A model generated the notes under the pieces. It saw only the letters and a list, made by a program, of their open reading frames with translations, did not search any database and was not told the origin of the DNA. Below are positions 1 through 9,683 of a stretch of DNA of 63,508 nucleotides, piece after piece. Numbering within the stretch: position 1 is the first letter of the stretch; every line of letters starts with the position of its first letter. Position numbers and translations under genes: made by a program. The stretch comes from Marinisporobacter sp. GTDB taxonomy: Bacteria; Bacillota; Clostridia; Peptostreptococcales; Thermotaleaceae. The DNA lies in the NCBI GenBank assembly GCA_025210395.1, contig JAOARV010000028.1, positions 1 to 63,508 on the forward strand. The letters are read 5' to 3'.

Positions 1-18
1 CATTGCTGGTTTGTTTGT

Positions 19-93
<75 letters not shown>

Positions 94-102
94 ATTAATT
101 AA

Positions 103-177
103 GGCCCATTGGTCAAGCGGTCAAGACACCGCCCTTTCACGGCGGTAACCCGGGTTCGATTCCCGGATGGGTCACCA
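103..177 (+). tRNA. tRNA-Glu (TTC)
   Basis: A 75-nt tRNA with acceptor GGCCCAT/ATGGGTC, anticodon loop CTTTCAC (anticodon TTC) and encoded CCA. It lies 9 nt after tRNA-Asn. Confidence 0.96.
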
Positions 178-183
178 ATTTAC

Positions 184-259
184 GGGCGTATAGCTCAGCT
201 GGGAGAGCACCTGCCTTACAAGCAGGGGGTCATAGGTTCGAACCCTGTTACGCCCACCA
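184..259 (+). tRNA. tRNA-Val (TAC)
   Basis: A 76-nt tRNA with acceptor GGGCGTA/TACGCCC, anticodon loop CTTACAA (anticodon TAC) and encoded CCA. A 113-nt spacer with no recognisable feature separates it from tRNA-Leu. Confidence 0.96.
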
Positions 260-372
260 TTTTAGTTAACATGAATGTGTTAACTATATTTATTTTAATA
301 AGGAAACTAAAGAACTTCATGTTTTTTAGTACTATAATTACACCAAATATAAAATTTGGGTGATTGAAGCAT

Positions 373-456
373 GCGGGTGTGGCGGAATTGGCAGACGCAC
401 TAGACTTAGGATCTAGCGCCTACGGCGTGGGGGTTCAAGTCCCTCCACCCGCACCA
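373..456 (+). tRNA. tRNA-Leu (TAG)
   Basis: An 84-nt class II tRNA with a long variable arm, acceptor GCGGGTG/CACCCGC, anticodon loop ACTTAGG (anticodon TAG) and encoded CCA. Confidence 0.96.
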
Positions 457-461
457 AATAA

Positions 462-536
462 GCGGAAGTGGCTCAGTGGTAGAGCATCGCCTTGCCAAGG
501 CGAGGGTCGCGAGTTCGAATCTCGTCTTCCGCTCCA
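462..536 (+). tRNA. tRNA-Gly (GCC)
   Basis: A 75-nt tRNA with acceptor GCGGAAG/CTTCCGC, anticodon loop TTGCCAA (anticodon GCC) and encoded CCA. It is the last tRNA of the cluster. Confidence 0.96.
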
Positions 537-557
537 TTTTATTTTTTGAAGATATGA

Positions 558-591
558 AACTATGTCAGTTATAACTGACATAGTTTTTTTT
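558..591 (+). terminator. intrinsic terminator of the tRNA cluster
   Basis: A 13-bp perfect stem, AACTATGTCAGTT / AACTGACATAGTT, is followed by a run of T. It lies 21 nt after tRNA-Gly. The remaining 592-720 is AT-rich with nothing I recognise. Confidence 0.9.
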
Positions 592-720
592 GTATAAAAG
601 CACTCCAGCAAAGTTTCAAATTTTTTTTTAGCTTAGGAATAGATAAACACAAAGCATGGAAATTTGTAAATAGAAGAAAGCGTTAGTAGGGTTAAAGTGA
701 GAGGATGATAATTGAATAAA

Positions 721-2346
721 TCAATGATCTCCTACTCGATTGCAAAAAGGCAAGAGCTTTAAAGCTAATTCTAATGCCAATAAATCATTTTCTGAAGATA
801 GATCAATATTACAGAGTTCTTCAATTTTTTTGAGACGATATCTTATTGTATTATGATGAAGATTCATGGCTTTAGCACAATTTCTAAAGCTTCTATGGCA
901 ATCAAAAAAGTATTTTGAAGTGATAAGAAGCTCAGCATTGTTTTCTTGATCAAATTGTATAATGGGATAAATAGAATGCTCAACAAAGGCTTGAATATCT
1001 TCCTTAATACTAGGATTGCTTAATATTGAGTAGATACCTAAATTTTTAAAATCAATAATAAAATCTGAATCAAAAAATTTAGAATATGAATCAAAGGCAC
1101 GAGTGGCTTTGTAATAGCTCTTTTGAATGCCTTCTATAGAAGCTTCATAGGTGCCAATTCCAAAGCTGAAGGTATGACCATTGAAAAATTTTTCAAGCTC
1201 TTTTTTTATTTTGATAATTTTTGACTTTGTATTTTTATACATGTATTCTAAGGAATCCCTCTGATTAAGGGGATTAAAAACGATATAGTTTCCATCTAAA
1301 TTAAAGGCGCTTAAGACCTTATATTTATGATTAATATTATTTTCAATAAAGGTATATAGCTTATTTATGTCTTCATATTGAGAGAAGGGAATGCCCTTTG
1401 AAATAGAAACGATATAATCACAATGTAGGTTTATATTCAGTTCATTAGCTTCATATAATAGCTTGCTTTTGTCTATACTTCTGTCATGAATGAGTTCAAG
1501 TAAAAATTTATTATGTTTTGTGGTAAATTTTCTATTTAAGTCTAACAAATTACTTGTATAGATCTGAAGACATACAATAAAATATTGAAACAAAGAGAGA
1601 TCTTCTAGTTTTAGTAGGTTCGGTTCATCTATAAGAAATATATAACCATAACAAGTTCTATTATTTTTTATGGGAGACACTAAAACAGATTGATCTTCTA
1701 ATTTAATCCTTTTTATCTGATTCATTATAAAATAATTTTCTTTATTATCAAATTTCTCTAATATATGGGCTACAGGAATATGATTTAAAGGAAAATTTTT
1801 TTGATGAATCATTTGCTGATTATTGTAGTTTAAATAGATACAGCAAGGTCTATTTAAAAGTTTATATAGATATTTAATGATTTGGTTAAAGTTATTACTG
1901 CTAAAAATTTTATTAGATAAATAGGTCATTTTATTCAAAAGCTCTGTATTAGATTCTGGTTCCATATGCATTAAATAGAGTAATGGGGAAAAAAAATCAT
2001 ACCAACCATATTCACTAGGGAGGTAGAGAAGTGGGAAATCATGTTCAGAACAAAACTGTAGAACTTCTTTGGGGATTTCTGTAATATATCTACCGATCTT
2101 GATACCTAGGGCACAGACGCCACGATTATATAATTCTTTTATGACTTTATATTGAAGCTTTGGATTATCCTTGAACATATAGCCTGTAGTCATGAGAAAT
2201 TCATTATTTTTTACAAAATTAAAAGAATCTGGAGCTTCAAGCACTCCAAATAAATCTATAGGTTTTTTCAGACCCTTTTCACCAGCTAAAATTTGTGCTT
2301 TGTTTAATGGTTGTAGTTTTAATAGATCTTCTAAAAGAATCCTCAA
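721..2346 (-). CDS. PucR-family transcriptional regulator
   Basis: This 541-aa protein has the PucR/CdaR layout. An N-terminal ligand-binding domain begins with a DLLKLQPLNKAQILAGEKGL-type segment and a LMTTGY motif. A central GGDEF-like region contains FSFGIGTYE. A C-terminal PucR helix-turn-helix contains MNLHHNTIRYRLKKIEE. I chose the TTG start at 2346 because a GGAG ribosome-binding site lies 8 nt upstream and the family's conserved N-terminus begins there. The in-frame 36-codon extension to 2454 is AT-rich and unlike the family. The gene is divergent from the glycyl radical enzyme gene, so it probably controls that locus (inference). Members of this family respond to small catabolic substrates; the ligand here is unknown. 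Confidence 0.85.
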   Translation of the reverse strand: MRILLEDLLKLQPLNKAQILAGEKGLKKPIDLFGVLEAPDSFNFVKNNEFLMTTGYMFKDNPKLQYKVIKELYNRGVCALGIKIGRYITEIPKEVLQFCSEHDFPLLYLPSEYGWYDFFSPLLYLMHMEPESNTELLNKMTYLSNKIFSSNNFNQIIKYLYKLLNRPCCIYLNYNNQQMIHQKNFPLNHIPVAHILEKFDNKENYFIMNQIKRIKLEDQSVLVSPIKNNRTCYGYIFLIDEPNLLKLEDLSLFQYFIVCLQIYTSNLLDLNRKFTTKHNKFLLELIHDRSIDKSKLLYEANELNINLHCDYIVSISKGIPFSQYEDINKLYTFIENNINHKYKVLSAFNLDGNYIVFNPLNQRDSLEYMYKNTKSKIIKIKKELEKFFNGHTFSFGIGTYEASIEGIQKSYYKATRAFDSYSKFFDSDFIIDFKNLGIYSILSNPSIKEDIQAFVEHSIYPIIQFDQENNAELLITSKYFFDCHRSFRNCAKAMNLHHNTIRYRLKKIEELCNIDLSSENDLLALELALKLLPFCNRVGDH

Positions 2347-2556
2347 AAGAATCACTCCTCTAACGTAAAAATATTTAATATATACAAATTTATAAGAAGT
2401 ATTAGAAAATTTTGTACGAATGGTCATATAAAAAGAATAGGAAAACGTATACAATTAAATAAAGATATACTATATTATCAAATAAATTTAAAAAATACTA
2501 ATATATGTTAATTATGAAAGAGAGTCATTTGTTTGTCAAGATAAAGGGGGATTCTT
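2347..2556. promoter_or_regulatory. divergent intergenic control region, PucR gene / glycyl radical enzyme gene
   Basis: A 210-bp, very AT-rich region between two divergent genes. It must hold both promoters and probably the regulator's binding sites. A strong ribosome-binding site (AAAGGGGG) precedes the ATG at 2557. I could not single out a convincing -35/-10 pair or operator. Confidence 0.4.
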
Positions 2557-4950
2557 ATGGAAAATATTTATGAGGTAAAATCAACATTTAAAAGGACTGT
2601 ACAATTAAATAATGAATTATTACTGGTTGATCCAGAAATGTGTGCAGAAAGAGCTAGAATAGTAACAAGGTCTTATAAAGAAACAGAAGGAGAACCTATG
2701 GTGATCAGACGTGCTAAAGCTATAGCAGAAGTACTTAGGAAAATGACTATATTTATTCAAAAGGATCAGTTAATTGTAGGAAATCAGGCTAGTAAATTAA
2801 GATCATCACCACTTTTTCCTGAGACAGAAGCAGATTACTTAGAAGCGGAAATGGATTTGTTTGAAAAAAGAGAGCAAGATAGATTGATTGTTTCAGATGA
2901 GGTGAGAATGGAATTATTAGAAGAAATTATTCCCTATTGGAAAGGGAAAACAATACATAATAGAGCTTTAAAAGCTATGCCAGCAAAAGCAAAGGAATTA
3001 GCATCTCTTGAAAATCAAATTTTTTCTGTGGGAATTCATTTAACTGGAAGTATAGGACATATTATTGCAGATTATGAAAAAATACTGAATAAAGGTTTTA
3101 AAGGATTAAAAGAAGAAGTAATAGAAAAATTAGAAGGTTTAGAGGTGACATCACCTGATTATGGAGAAAAATATAACTTCTATCAAGCAGAATTGATTTT
3201 ATGTGATGCTATGGTAGAATGGGCCCATAGATATTCGGAAGAAGCAAGCCGATTAGCGCAAGAAGAAACAGATGAAAAATGGAAAAATGAATTGAAGACA
3301 ATCGCTCAAATTTGTAGGAAAGTTCCAGAAAACCCATCCTCAACTTTTAGAGAAGCCATTCAATCATTTTGGTTTGCTCATTTGGTTTTATATATAGAAC
3401 AAAATGGTCTTGCTGTATCTGTAGGTAGATTTGATCAATATATGTATCCTTTTTACAAGAGTAGTATAGAAAAAGGAGAAATAACAAAGGAAGAAGGACA
3501 AGAATTATTAGAATGTTTATGGATAAAATTCACAGAAGTTATGAGAGCATATGATTATGAGTGTGCTAAATATTATGCAGGATTTTCAATATCTGAAAAT
3601 TTAGTAATAGGTGGAGTAGATACACAGGGGAAGGATGTTACGAATGAGTTATCCTTTATGTGTCTACAAGCTGAGGCAAATACTAAGCTATCACAACCAA
3701 ATCTTTCTGTTAGAATACATGAAAATACACCCAAAGACTTTTTCATGGAAGCTGTGAGAGTTTCTAGTACTGGAAGAAGTAAACCAGAATTTTTTAATGA
3801 CCGAATAGCAGTACCCATGTTAGTATCCTTAGGTGTTCCATTAGAAGAGGCAAGAAATTATAGTATATCAGGTTGTGTTGAAGCAGTACCACCACATTGT
3901 AATGGGATGACAAATGCTGCAATGAGCAATATTGCTAAAGCATTGGAGCTTGCGTTAAATGATGGTGTTTGTAGATTGACGAAGCAGCAGATCGGTCCAA
4001 GGACAGGAGATGCCAGGGAGTTTAATAGTATAGAGGATATTTTTAAAGCTTATAAGACGCAGGTAGCTACTTATGTGAAGCAAATGGTAGCCGCAGTAAA
4101 TGTAATCGAAAAAATACATGCACAATATCACCCATTACCATATTTCTCATTATTAATGGATGACTGTGTAGAAAAAGGATTAGATATTACAGCAGGAGGT
4201 GCAAGATATAATTATACAGGACCTCAAGCAGTTGGATTAGGAGATGTGGCAAACTCTATAGCAGCAATAAAAAAATTAGTATTTGAAGATAAAAAAATTA
4301 CTATGGATGAGTTGATTACAGCTCTAGATGAAGATTTTCAAGGAAAAGAAGTGCTAAGACAAACGTTAATCAATAAAGCTCCAAAATGGGGAAATGATGA
4401 TGATTATGTAGATATGATAGCGAAAGAAGCTACGAAGATCTATTGTGATGAAGTATCAAAATATAAAAATACAAGAGGGGGAGTATATAGACCAGGTATT
4501 TACTCTGTATCTGCTAATGTTCCTTTAGGATTTCATGTAGCAGCGTTACCGAATGGGAGAAAAGATAGAGAACCTTTAGCAGATGGGATAGCACCTCAGC
4601 ATGGTACAGATGTAAATGGACCTACAGCCGTTATCAAGTCTGCAGCTAAGCTAGATCATTTAAAAATATATAATGGAACGATACTCAACCAAAAGTTTAC
4701 GCCAAAGCTAATGGAGACAGAAGCAGGTAAACAGGCTCTTGAAAATCTCGTTAAAACTTATTTTGATATAGGAGGATGGCATATCCAATTCAATGTAGTT
4801 GATGCACAAACCCTAAGAAAAGCGCAGCAAGATCCTGCTAAATATAAAGGATTAATCATAAGAGTGGCCGGGTATAGTGCTTTCTTTGTTGAGTTAGATA
4901 AGGCTGTTCAGGATGATATTATTGATAGAGCTGAATATGCGAGCTTTTAA
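2557..4950 (+). CDS. glycyl radical enzyme (Pfl2 / glycerol dehydratase / C-X lyase branch)
   Basis: This 797-aa glycyl radical enzyme has the C-terminal radical loop RVAGYSAFF with the radical glycine at about G772, and the thiyl-radical cysteine at C440 in SGCVEAVPPH. Length and the GCVE motif place it among dehydratases and C-N/C-S lyases (glycerol or propanediol dehydratase, choline lyase, hydroxyproline dehydratase, sulfite lyases) rather than classical pyruvate formate-lyase, which has two adjacent cysteines. The usual GCVEP is GCVEA here, so I cannot assign a substrate. The activase gene follows, separated by a stable hairpin. An aldehyde dehydrogenase downstream suggests an aldehyde product (inference). 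The cytosolic enzyme would be oxygen-sensitive. Confidence 0.88.
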   Translation: MENIYEVKSTFKRTVQLNNELLLVDPEMCAERARIVTRSYKETEGEPMVIRRAKAIAEVLRKMTIFIQKDQLIVGNQASKLRSSPLFPETEADYLEAEMDLFEKREQDRLIVSDEVRMELLEEIIPYWKGKTIHNRALKAMPAKAKELASLENQIFSVGIHLTGSIGHIIADYEKILNKGFKGLKEEVIEKLEGLEVTSPDYGEKYNFYQAELILCDAMVEWAHRYSEEASRLAQEETDEKWKNELKTIAQICRKVPENPSSTFREAIQSFWFAHLVLYIEQNGLAVSVGRFDQYMYPFYKSSIEKGEITKEEGQELLECLWIKFTEVMRAYDYECAKYYAGFSISENLVIGGVDTQGKDVTNELSFMCLQAEANTKLSQPNLSVRIHENTPKDFFMEAVRVSSTGRSKPEFFNDRIAVPMLVSLGVPLEEARNYSISGCVEAVPPHCNGMTNAAMSNIAKALELALNDGVCRLTKQQIGPRTGDAREFNSIEDIFKAYKTQVATYVKQMVAAVNVIEKIHAQYHPLPYFSLLMDDCVEKGLDITAGGARYNYTGPQAVGLGDVANSIAAIKKLVFEDKKITMDELITALDEDFQGKEVLRQTLINKAPKWGNDDDYVDMIAKEATKIYCDEVSKYKNTRGGVYRPGIYSVSANVPLGFHVAALPNGRKDREPLADGIAPQHGTDVNGPTAVIKSAAKLDHLKIYNGTILNQKFTPKLMETEAGKQALENLVKTYFDIGGWHIQFNVVDAQTLRKAQQDPAKYKGLIIRVAGYSAFFVELDKAVQDDIIDRAEYASF

Positions 4951-4982
4951 TAATATAATTTAAATTTGATTTTTGAGACCTA

Positions 4983-5020
4983 TCACTTTACTCTAATTAA
5001 AAAAAATTAGAGTAAAGTGA
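4983..5020 (+). promoter_or_regulatory. intercistronic hairpin between enzyme and activase genes
   Basis: An inverted repeat, TCACTTTACTCTAATT / AATTAGAGTAAAGTGA, with a 6-nt A loop and no T run after it. It lies between the glycyl radical enzyme stop and the activase start. It may protect the upstream mRNA or reduce downstream expression so that little activase is made (inference). Confidence 0.6.
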
Positions 5021-5070
5021 ATCTATATTTTTATAGATAGGTTTTAGTATAAAGAGTGGAGATGAAAGGC

Positions 5071-5973
5071 TTGAAGAATACAGCAGTAGTATTTAATATA
5101 CAAAGATATTCTATTCATGATGGACCTGGAATAAGAACAGTCGTTTTTTTAAAAGGATGTCCACTAAATTGTTTATGGTGCTCTAATCCAGAATCTCAAA
5201 ATAAGAAGCCACAGGTTATTTACACTTCTAATACATGTATAGGCTGTGGAGCTTGTTTGAAGGTGTGTAAATATGAAGCTGTAGCCCTCAAAAATGACAA
5301 AATTCAGTTTTATATGGATCGTTGCACCAGTTGTGGAGAATGCTTAGAGGTATGTTGTACAAATTCTATGGAAATAGTTGGTAAGACCATGACTGTGGAT
5401 GAAGTGATTTATGAAATAGAAAAAGATAAACAATTCTACTCGAATTCAGAAGGTGGAGTTACTTTTTCAGGTGGAGAACCTATTTTACATAGTGAATTTT
5501 TACACAGCATAGTTCCAAAATTAAAGGAAAAAGGTATACATGTGGCTATAGAGACTACAGGATATGGTGAATGGGAAGAATTTTTTAAGGTTGTTAAAGA
5601 TATGGATTTAATTTTGTTTGATTTAAAGGAAATGAATAGTGAAAAACACGATAAATATACTGGAGTTCATAATCAACTTATCATTGAAAATGCAAAAAAA
5701 ATATCGAAAATAAAAGAAACGATCTTTAGGCTTCCTGTTATACCTGGATATAATGATGAAATAGAAAATTTTAAACAGGTAGTTACCTTGTTAAAGGAAT
5801 TAGATCATGAATGCAGTGTGCATTTATTGCCTTATCATACCTATGGAAAAGAGAAATATAAAAAATTAGGGAAAAAATATAATTTACCTGAGGTAGAATC
5901 TCCTTCAAAGGAGGATATGCAAAAGATCGCTAATATTTTTGAGAAGAGTGATATAAAAGCATCTATCGTGTAA
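5071..5973 (+). CDS. glycyl radical enzyme activase (radical SAM)
   Basis: A radical-SAM activase of about 300 aa. An N-terminal SIHDGPGIRT motif is followed by the cluster motif CPLNCLWC (C-x3-C-x2-C), then a ferredoxin-like insert with two 4Fe-4S motifs (CIGCGACLKVC and CTSCGECLEVC), and then TFSGGEP. It would abstract hydrogen from the glycine of the upstream enzyme using S-adenosylmethionine. The two extra clusters are typical of activases for the dehydratase/lyase branch. I prefer the TTG at 5071, which has GGAG 9 nt upstream; GTG at 5056 and ATG at 5062 are in frame but have poor ribosome-binding site spacing. It is co-directional with the enzyme gene. Confidence 0.88.
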   Translation: MKNTAVVFNIQRYSIHDGPGIRTVVFLKGCPLNCLWCSNPESQNKKPQVIYTSNTCIGCGACLKVCKYEAVALKNDKIQFYMDRCTSCGECLEVCCTNSMEIVGKTMTVDEVIYEIEKDKQFYSNSEGGVTFSGGEPILHSEFLHSIVPKLKEKGIHVAIETTGYGEWEEFFKVVKDMDLILFDLKEMNSEKHDKYTGVHNQLIIENAKKISKIKETIFRLPVIPGYNDEIENFKQVVTLLKELDHECSVHLLPYHTYGKEKYKKLGKKYNLPEVESPSKEDMQKIANIFEKSDIKASIV

Positions 5974-6010
5974 AAGGTTATTTGAAATTTAAAGTTGAGG
6001 GGGAATTATC

Positions 6011-7444
6011 ATGAAAATGATTATTAATGGAGAAAAAGTAAATTCAAGTAATAATGAGGAAATACAAGTTCTAAACCCTGCATTACAAGAGCTTGTAGAT
6101 ACGGTTCCTAGTGCGACAAAAGAAGATGTTGAGAAGGCTTTACAAGTAGCACAAATAGGTAAAAGGTTATGGGCAGAAACACCTTTATATGAGCGTGCTA
6201 GTATTCTGAGAAAATATGTGACTCTTTTAGAAGAGAATAGATTAGAATTAGCAAAATTACAATGCAGTGAAATGGGAAAAATTATAACAGAATGTGAATT
6301 TGAAGGACGTATTGCTGCGAAAATATTTACAGGATTTATTGAAAAAGCAAATCATATATGTGGGAAAGTAATGCCAGAATGTCAGTCTGAGGCTGGAAAA
6401 GATATTATATTTACAAAGAGAGAACCCCTAGGAGTAATTGCATGCATCATCCCTTTTAATTATCCAGTAGAATTATTTTGCCACAAAGTAGCACCAGCCC
6501 TTATAATGGGGAATGCAGTTGTAGTCAAGCCATCTACAGATAACCCTTTGACGGTGATAAGATTAGTAGAACTTTTGATAGAAGCAGGTGTACCAAAGGA
6601 AGTAGTACAAGTTATAACAGGAAGAGGGTCTGTTGTGGGAAATTACCTTGTAGAAAGTTCCCTAGTAGATGCTGTTAGTTTAACAGGAAGTACAGAAGTA
6701 GGAATTGAGATTGCTGAAAAATCTGCAAAAAATTTACATAATCTTTTATTGGAGCTAGGTGGAAACGATGCGATGATTGTTATGGAGGATGCAGATTTAG
6801 ATTTTGCGGTAAATGAGGCTTTAGCAGGTAGAGTAACGAATACAGGACAGACTTGTTGTGCTACAAAAAGATTACTTGTTCATAACAAGGTCAAAGAAGA
6901 ATTTACAAAGAAACTGATAGAAAGACTTGAAAAAGTTAAGAGAGGAAATCCTTGTGAACATACAACAGAAATAGGATGTTTAATCAATGAAAAAGCTGCT
7001 GTAGATGTAGAAAGTCAAGTGAAACATACCATTGAACAAGGTGCAAAATGTGTATATGGTGGTACTAGAAATCAGGCATTCTTTGAGCCTACTGTATTAG
7101 TAGATGTAACACCAGCTATGGATGTAGCGAAAAATATGGAAATATTTGGTCCTGTTATGCCCATAATAGGCTTTGATACAGAGGAGGAAGCAATAGAAAT
7201 AGCCAATGCACCAATATATGGATTACATTGTGGGATTGTTACAAATAATACTAAAATAGCAATTAATATGGCAGCAAAGATTGAAGTTGGAAATGTTGTG
7301 ATCAATGGAACAGGAAATTATAGACATATAGATATGCCTTTTGGAGGTACGAAAATGACAGGTATAGGAAGAGAAGGGGTACAATATACCCTAGAGGAAA
7401 TGAGTAAAGTTAAAAGCTATGTGTTAAAAGGAATGATTAGATAA
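6011..7444 (+). CDS. NAD(P)-dependent aldehyde dehydrogenase
   Basis: A 477-aa ALDH-superfamily protein. The catalytic cysteine is C282 in TGQTCCATKR, the general base is E248 in LLELGGND, and IIPFNYPVEL is the usual nucleotide-binding strand. It should oxidise an aldehyde to a carboxylate. The non-acylating type is inferred, since there is no CoA-type acylating domain. It lies 37 nt after the activase with its own strong ribosome-binding site (GAGGGGG) and is followed by a terminator, so it closes the first operon. The best guess is that it processes the aldehyde formed by the glycyl radical enzyme. Substrate class (lactaldehyde, glyceraldehyde, succinate semialdehyde and others) cannot be read from the sequence. 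Confidence 0.85.
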   Translation: MKMIINGEKVNSSNNEEIQVLNPALQELVDTVPSATKEDVEKALQVAQIGKRLWAETPLYERASILRKYVTLLEENRLELAKLQCSEMGKIITECEFEGRIAAKIFTGFIEKANHICGKVMPECQSEAGKDIIFTKREPLGVIACIIPFNYPVELFCHKVAPALIMGNAVVVKPSTDNPLTVIRLVELLIEAGVPKEVVQVITGRGSVVGNYLVESSLVDAVSLTGSTEVGIEIAEKSAKNLHNLLLELGGNDAMIVMEDADLDFAVNEALAGRVTNTGQTCCATKRLLVHNKVKEEFTKKLIERLEKVKRGNPCEHTTEIGCLINEKAAVDVESQVKHTIEQGAKCVYGGTRNQAFFEPTVLVDVTPAMDVAKNMEIFGPVMPIIGFDTEEEAIEIANAPIYGLHCGIVTNNTKIAINMAAKIEVGNVVINGTGNYRHIDMPFGGTKMTGIGREGVQYTLEEMSKVKSYVLKGMIR

Positions 7445-7485
7445 AATCCTTACGATCAATCTTATGAAGTGTGATAATACCTGTA

Positions 7486-7523
7486 AAATAGCCAATACCT
7501 TTCTTTGAGGTGTTGGCTATTTT
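7486..7523 (+). terminator. intrinsic terminator after aldehyde dehydrogenase
   Basis: The arms AAAATAGCCAATACCT and AGGTGTTGGCTATTTT pair around a 7-nt loop, and the 3' arm ends in T residues. It separates the glycyl radical operon from the kinase/aldolase operon. Confidence 0.8.
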
Positions 7524-7685
7524 AGCTTTACCAAATAAATAATAAATGTGTAGTGTATTTGTATAAGTGGTCATAGGAAAAAAAATTAAAACAGTATAAA
7601 ATGTGAGTGTGAAGATTCAAGCTTTGAGAATAGTGCAGTTTTTCAATAATAGAAGTTAAAAATGAGTAAGGTAGGTTGAAAAGAG

Positions 7686-8636
7686 ATGAGAATTGGTATT
7701 TTAACAAGTGGGGGAGATGCTCCAGGTATGAATGCTGCCATACGGTCTATTGTAAGGGTGGCAAATAACCACAATGTAGAAGTTTGGGGAATAAAATATG
7801 GATACAAAGGTTTGATTAATGAAGAATTAATAAAGCTAGATAATTTTATAGTAGATGATATTTCAGAAAAAGGAGGAACCATACTCAAAACAGCTAGATG
7901 TCTTGAATTTATGGAGGAATCAGGAATAAAAAAAGCTATCAGGACATTAAAAAAATTCAATATAGAGGGTATTATTGTCATTGGAGGAGATGGGTCTTTT
8001 AAAGGAGCTGAAAGACTTTCTAAATCAGGGATCAGGGTTGTGGGCTTGCCTGGAACGATAGATAATGATTTGAATTATACAGATTATTGTATAGGCTTTG
8101 ATACTACATTAAATACGGTTTTGGATTGTATTGGGAAAATAAAGGACACAGATTGCTCTCATGAAAAAACCACTATTGTAGAAGTAATGGGAAGATATTG
8201 TGGTGACTTAGCTTTATATTCAGCATTAGCAGGAGGAGGAGAAATCATATCTACTCCTGAAAGAAAGTTAGATTTTGATATGATCTGTAACCAACTAGAC
8301 AAAAATATACGTAGAGGGAAAACAGATAATGTCATTATTATAACTGAAAAAATGTATCCCATAGAAGAACTTCAAAAGTATATAGAAGGAAAGTTAAAAA
8401 TTAGTTTAAGAAATACAGTATTAGGATTTGTACAAAGAGGAGGAAGCCCATCTGCTTTTGATAGAGTGTTGGCAAGTAAGATGGGGGTTAGAGCTGTAGA
8501 ATTATTATTGAGAGGATCAACAGAAAAAGCGATTGGTATTAGGAATAATAAGATCATACATATCAATTTTAATGAAGTGAATAATGAAAGGATGATAAAA
8601 GAAAAAGAATACGATTTATTAAATGTTCTTTTATAA
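7686..8636 (+). CDS. 6-phosphofructokinase (ATP-type)
   Basis: This 316-aa PfkA-family sugar-phosphate kinase has an N-terminal GILTSGGDAPGMNA nucleotide-binding motif, IGGDGS, and the catalytic segment PGTIDND. The sequence fits the bacterial ATP-dependent enzyme in length. It would phosphorylate fructose 6-phosphate, or a related ketohexose phosphate if the pathway is specialised. The class II aldolase gene follows 69 nt later, so the pair performs kinase then aldol cleavage. Because it lies among catabolic dehydrogenase and transketolase genes rather than with pyruvate kinase, it may be a paralogue dedicated to this pathway (inference). Confidence 0.88.
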   Translation: MRIGILTSGGDAPGMNAAIRSIVRVANNHNVEVWGIKYGYKGLINEELIKLDNFIVDDISEKGGTILKTARCLEFMEESGIKKAIRTLKKFNIEGIIVIGGDGSFKGAERLSKSGIRVVGLPGTIDNDLNYTDYCIGFDTTLNTVLDCIGKIKDTDCSHEKTTIVEVMGRYCGDLALYSALAGGGEIISTPERKLDFDMICNQLDKNIRRGKTDNVIIITEKMYPIEELQKYIEGKLKISLRNTVLGFVQRGGSPSAFDRVLASKMGVRAVELLLRGSTEKAIGIRNNKIIHINFNEVNNERMIKEKEYDLLNVLL

Positions 8637-8705
8637 AATGAAAGTAAATAAATGTACCTATTTACTCTAGAAAAGGATAAAAAATATATAAAGGTGGGAA
8701 TAATC

Positions 8706-9563
8706 ATGTTAGTATCAGGGAAACAAATATTAATGCATGCTCATGAGAATGGATATGCAGTAGGAGCATTTAATGTAAACAATATGGAAGCTGTACAAGC
8801 AATTATTGAAGCAGCAGAGGCAACAAAATCGCCTGTTATCATTCAAGCAAGTCAAGGGGGATTAAAATATGCAGGAGTAGAATATATAGCTGGAATGTGT
8901 AAAATAGCAGCAGAAAAGAGTAGTGTTCCTGTTGCGATTCACCTAGATCATGGAACGGATTTTAAACAAATCATGCTATGTATTCGTAATGGATTTACTT
9001 CTGTAGTGATTGATGGATCACAGCATCCATTAAAAGAAAATATCAAAAAAACGAAGGAAATTGTAGAAATGGCTCACGCAGTAGGTGTATCTGTTGAAGC
9101 AGAGCTTGGAAAAATTGGTGGGACAGAAGATGATATATCTGTAGATGAAAAGGATGCAGCTTATACAGATCCAGATGAAGCTGTTCACTTTGTAGAAGAA
9201 ACAAAGGTGGATTCTTTAGCTATTGCAGTAGGAACAGCTCATGGACCTTACAAGGGAGAGCCAAAGCTTGATTTTAATAGAATCAAAGTAATCAAAGAAA
9301 GATTAAACATGCCTATCGTACTTCATGGTTCCTCTGGAGTACCAGAAGAAAGCATTAAAAAAGCAGTGAGCTTTGGAATTAATAAAATCAATATAGACAC
9401 AGATATTAGAATGACATTTCATAAGAGCGTGAAGGAATTTGTAGATAAAAATCCAGATGTTTATGATCCAAGAAAAATAATAGAACCAGCAAGAGTGGCT
9501 ATGAAAGAGATCATAGCAGAAAAAATGAGCATGTTCAGTTCAGCGGGAAAAGCTTGGAGATAG
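8706..9563 (+). CDS. class II fructose/tagatose-bisphosphate aldolase
   Basis: A 285-aa class II (zinc) aldolase of the FbaA/GatY family. HLDHGTD near residues 79-85 holds the catalytic aspartate and a zinc histidine. VEAELGKIGG, VGTAHGPYKG and LHGSSG supply the remaining metal and phosphate contacts. I chose the ATG at 8706, which has AAGGTGGG at good spacing; an upstream in-frame extension to 8652 is not family-like. It would split a ketohexose bisphosphate into dihydroxyacetone phosphate and glyceraldehyde 3-phosphate. Fructose versus tagatose specificity is not resolved. Confidence 0.88.
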   Translation: MLVSGKQILMHAHENGYAVGAFNVNNMEAVQAIIEAAEATKSPVIIQASQGGLKYAGVEYIAGMCKIAAEKSSVPVAIHLDHGTDFKQIMLCIRNGFTSVVIDGSQHPLKENIKKTKEIVEMAHAVGVSVEAELGKIGGTEDDISVDEKDAAYTDPDEAVHFVEETKVDSLAIAVGTAHGPYKGEPKLDFNRIKVIKERLNMPIVLHGSSGVPEESIKKAVSFGINKINIDTDIRMTFHKSVKEFVDKNPDVYDPRKIIEPARVAMKEIIAEKMSMFSSAGKAWR

Positions 9564-9683
9564 GAGAGGAGCTAAGTTGATAACTTAAGTGCAGAGCTCA
9601 TTGCGTTTAGTAGGATTGTAGGGTTCTATTTCATAATCATCTTGTAGAATGTGATATATGCGTAGAAGAATAAATAATAAAAG

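Noticed and set aside
109..549. Short open frames across the tRNA cluster
   Set aside because: They only read through tRNA genes.
2347..2454. 36-codon N-terminal extension of the PucR-family regulator
   Set aside because: AT-rich, not family-like, and the TTG at 2346 has a well-placed ribosome-binding site.
2557..4950. Classical pyruvate formate-lyase
   Set aside because: There is only one active-site cysteine (GCVE) rather than a Cys-Cys pair, and the activase has extra ferredoxin clusters.
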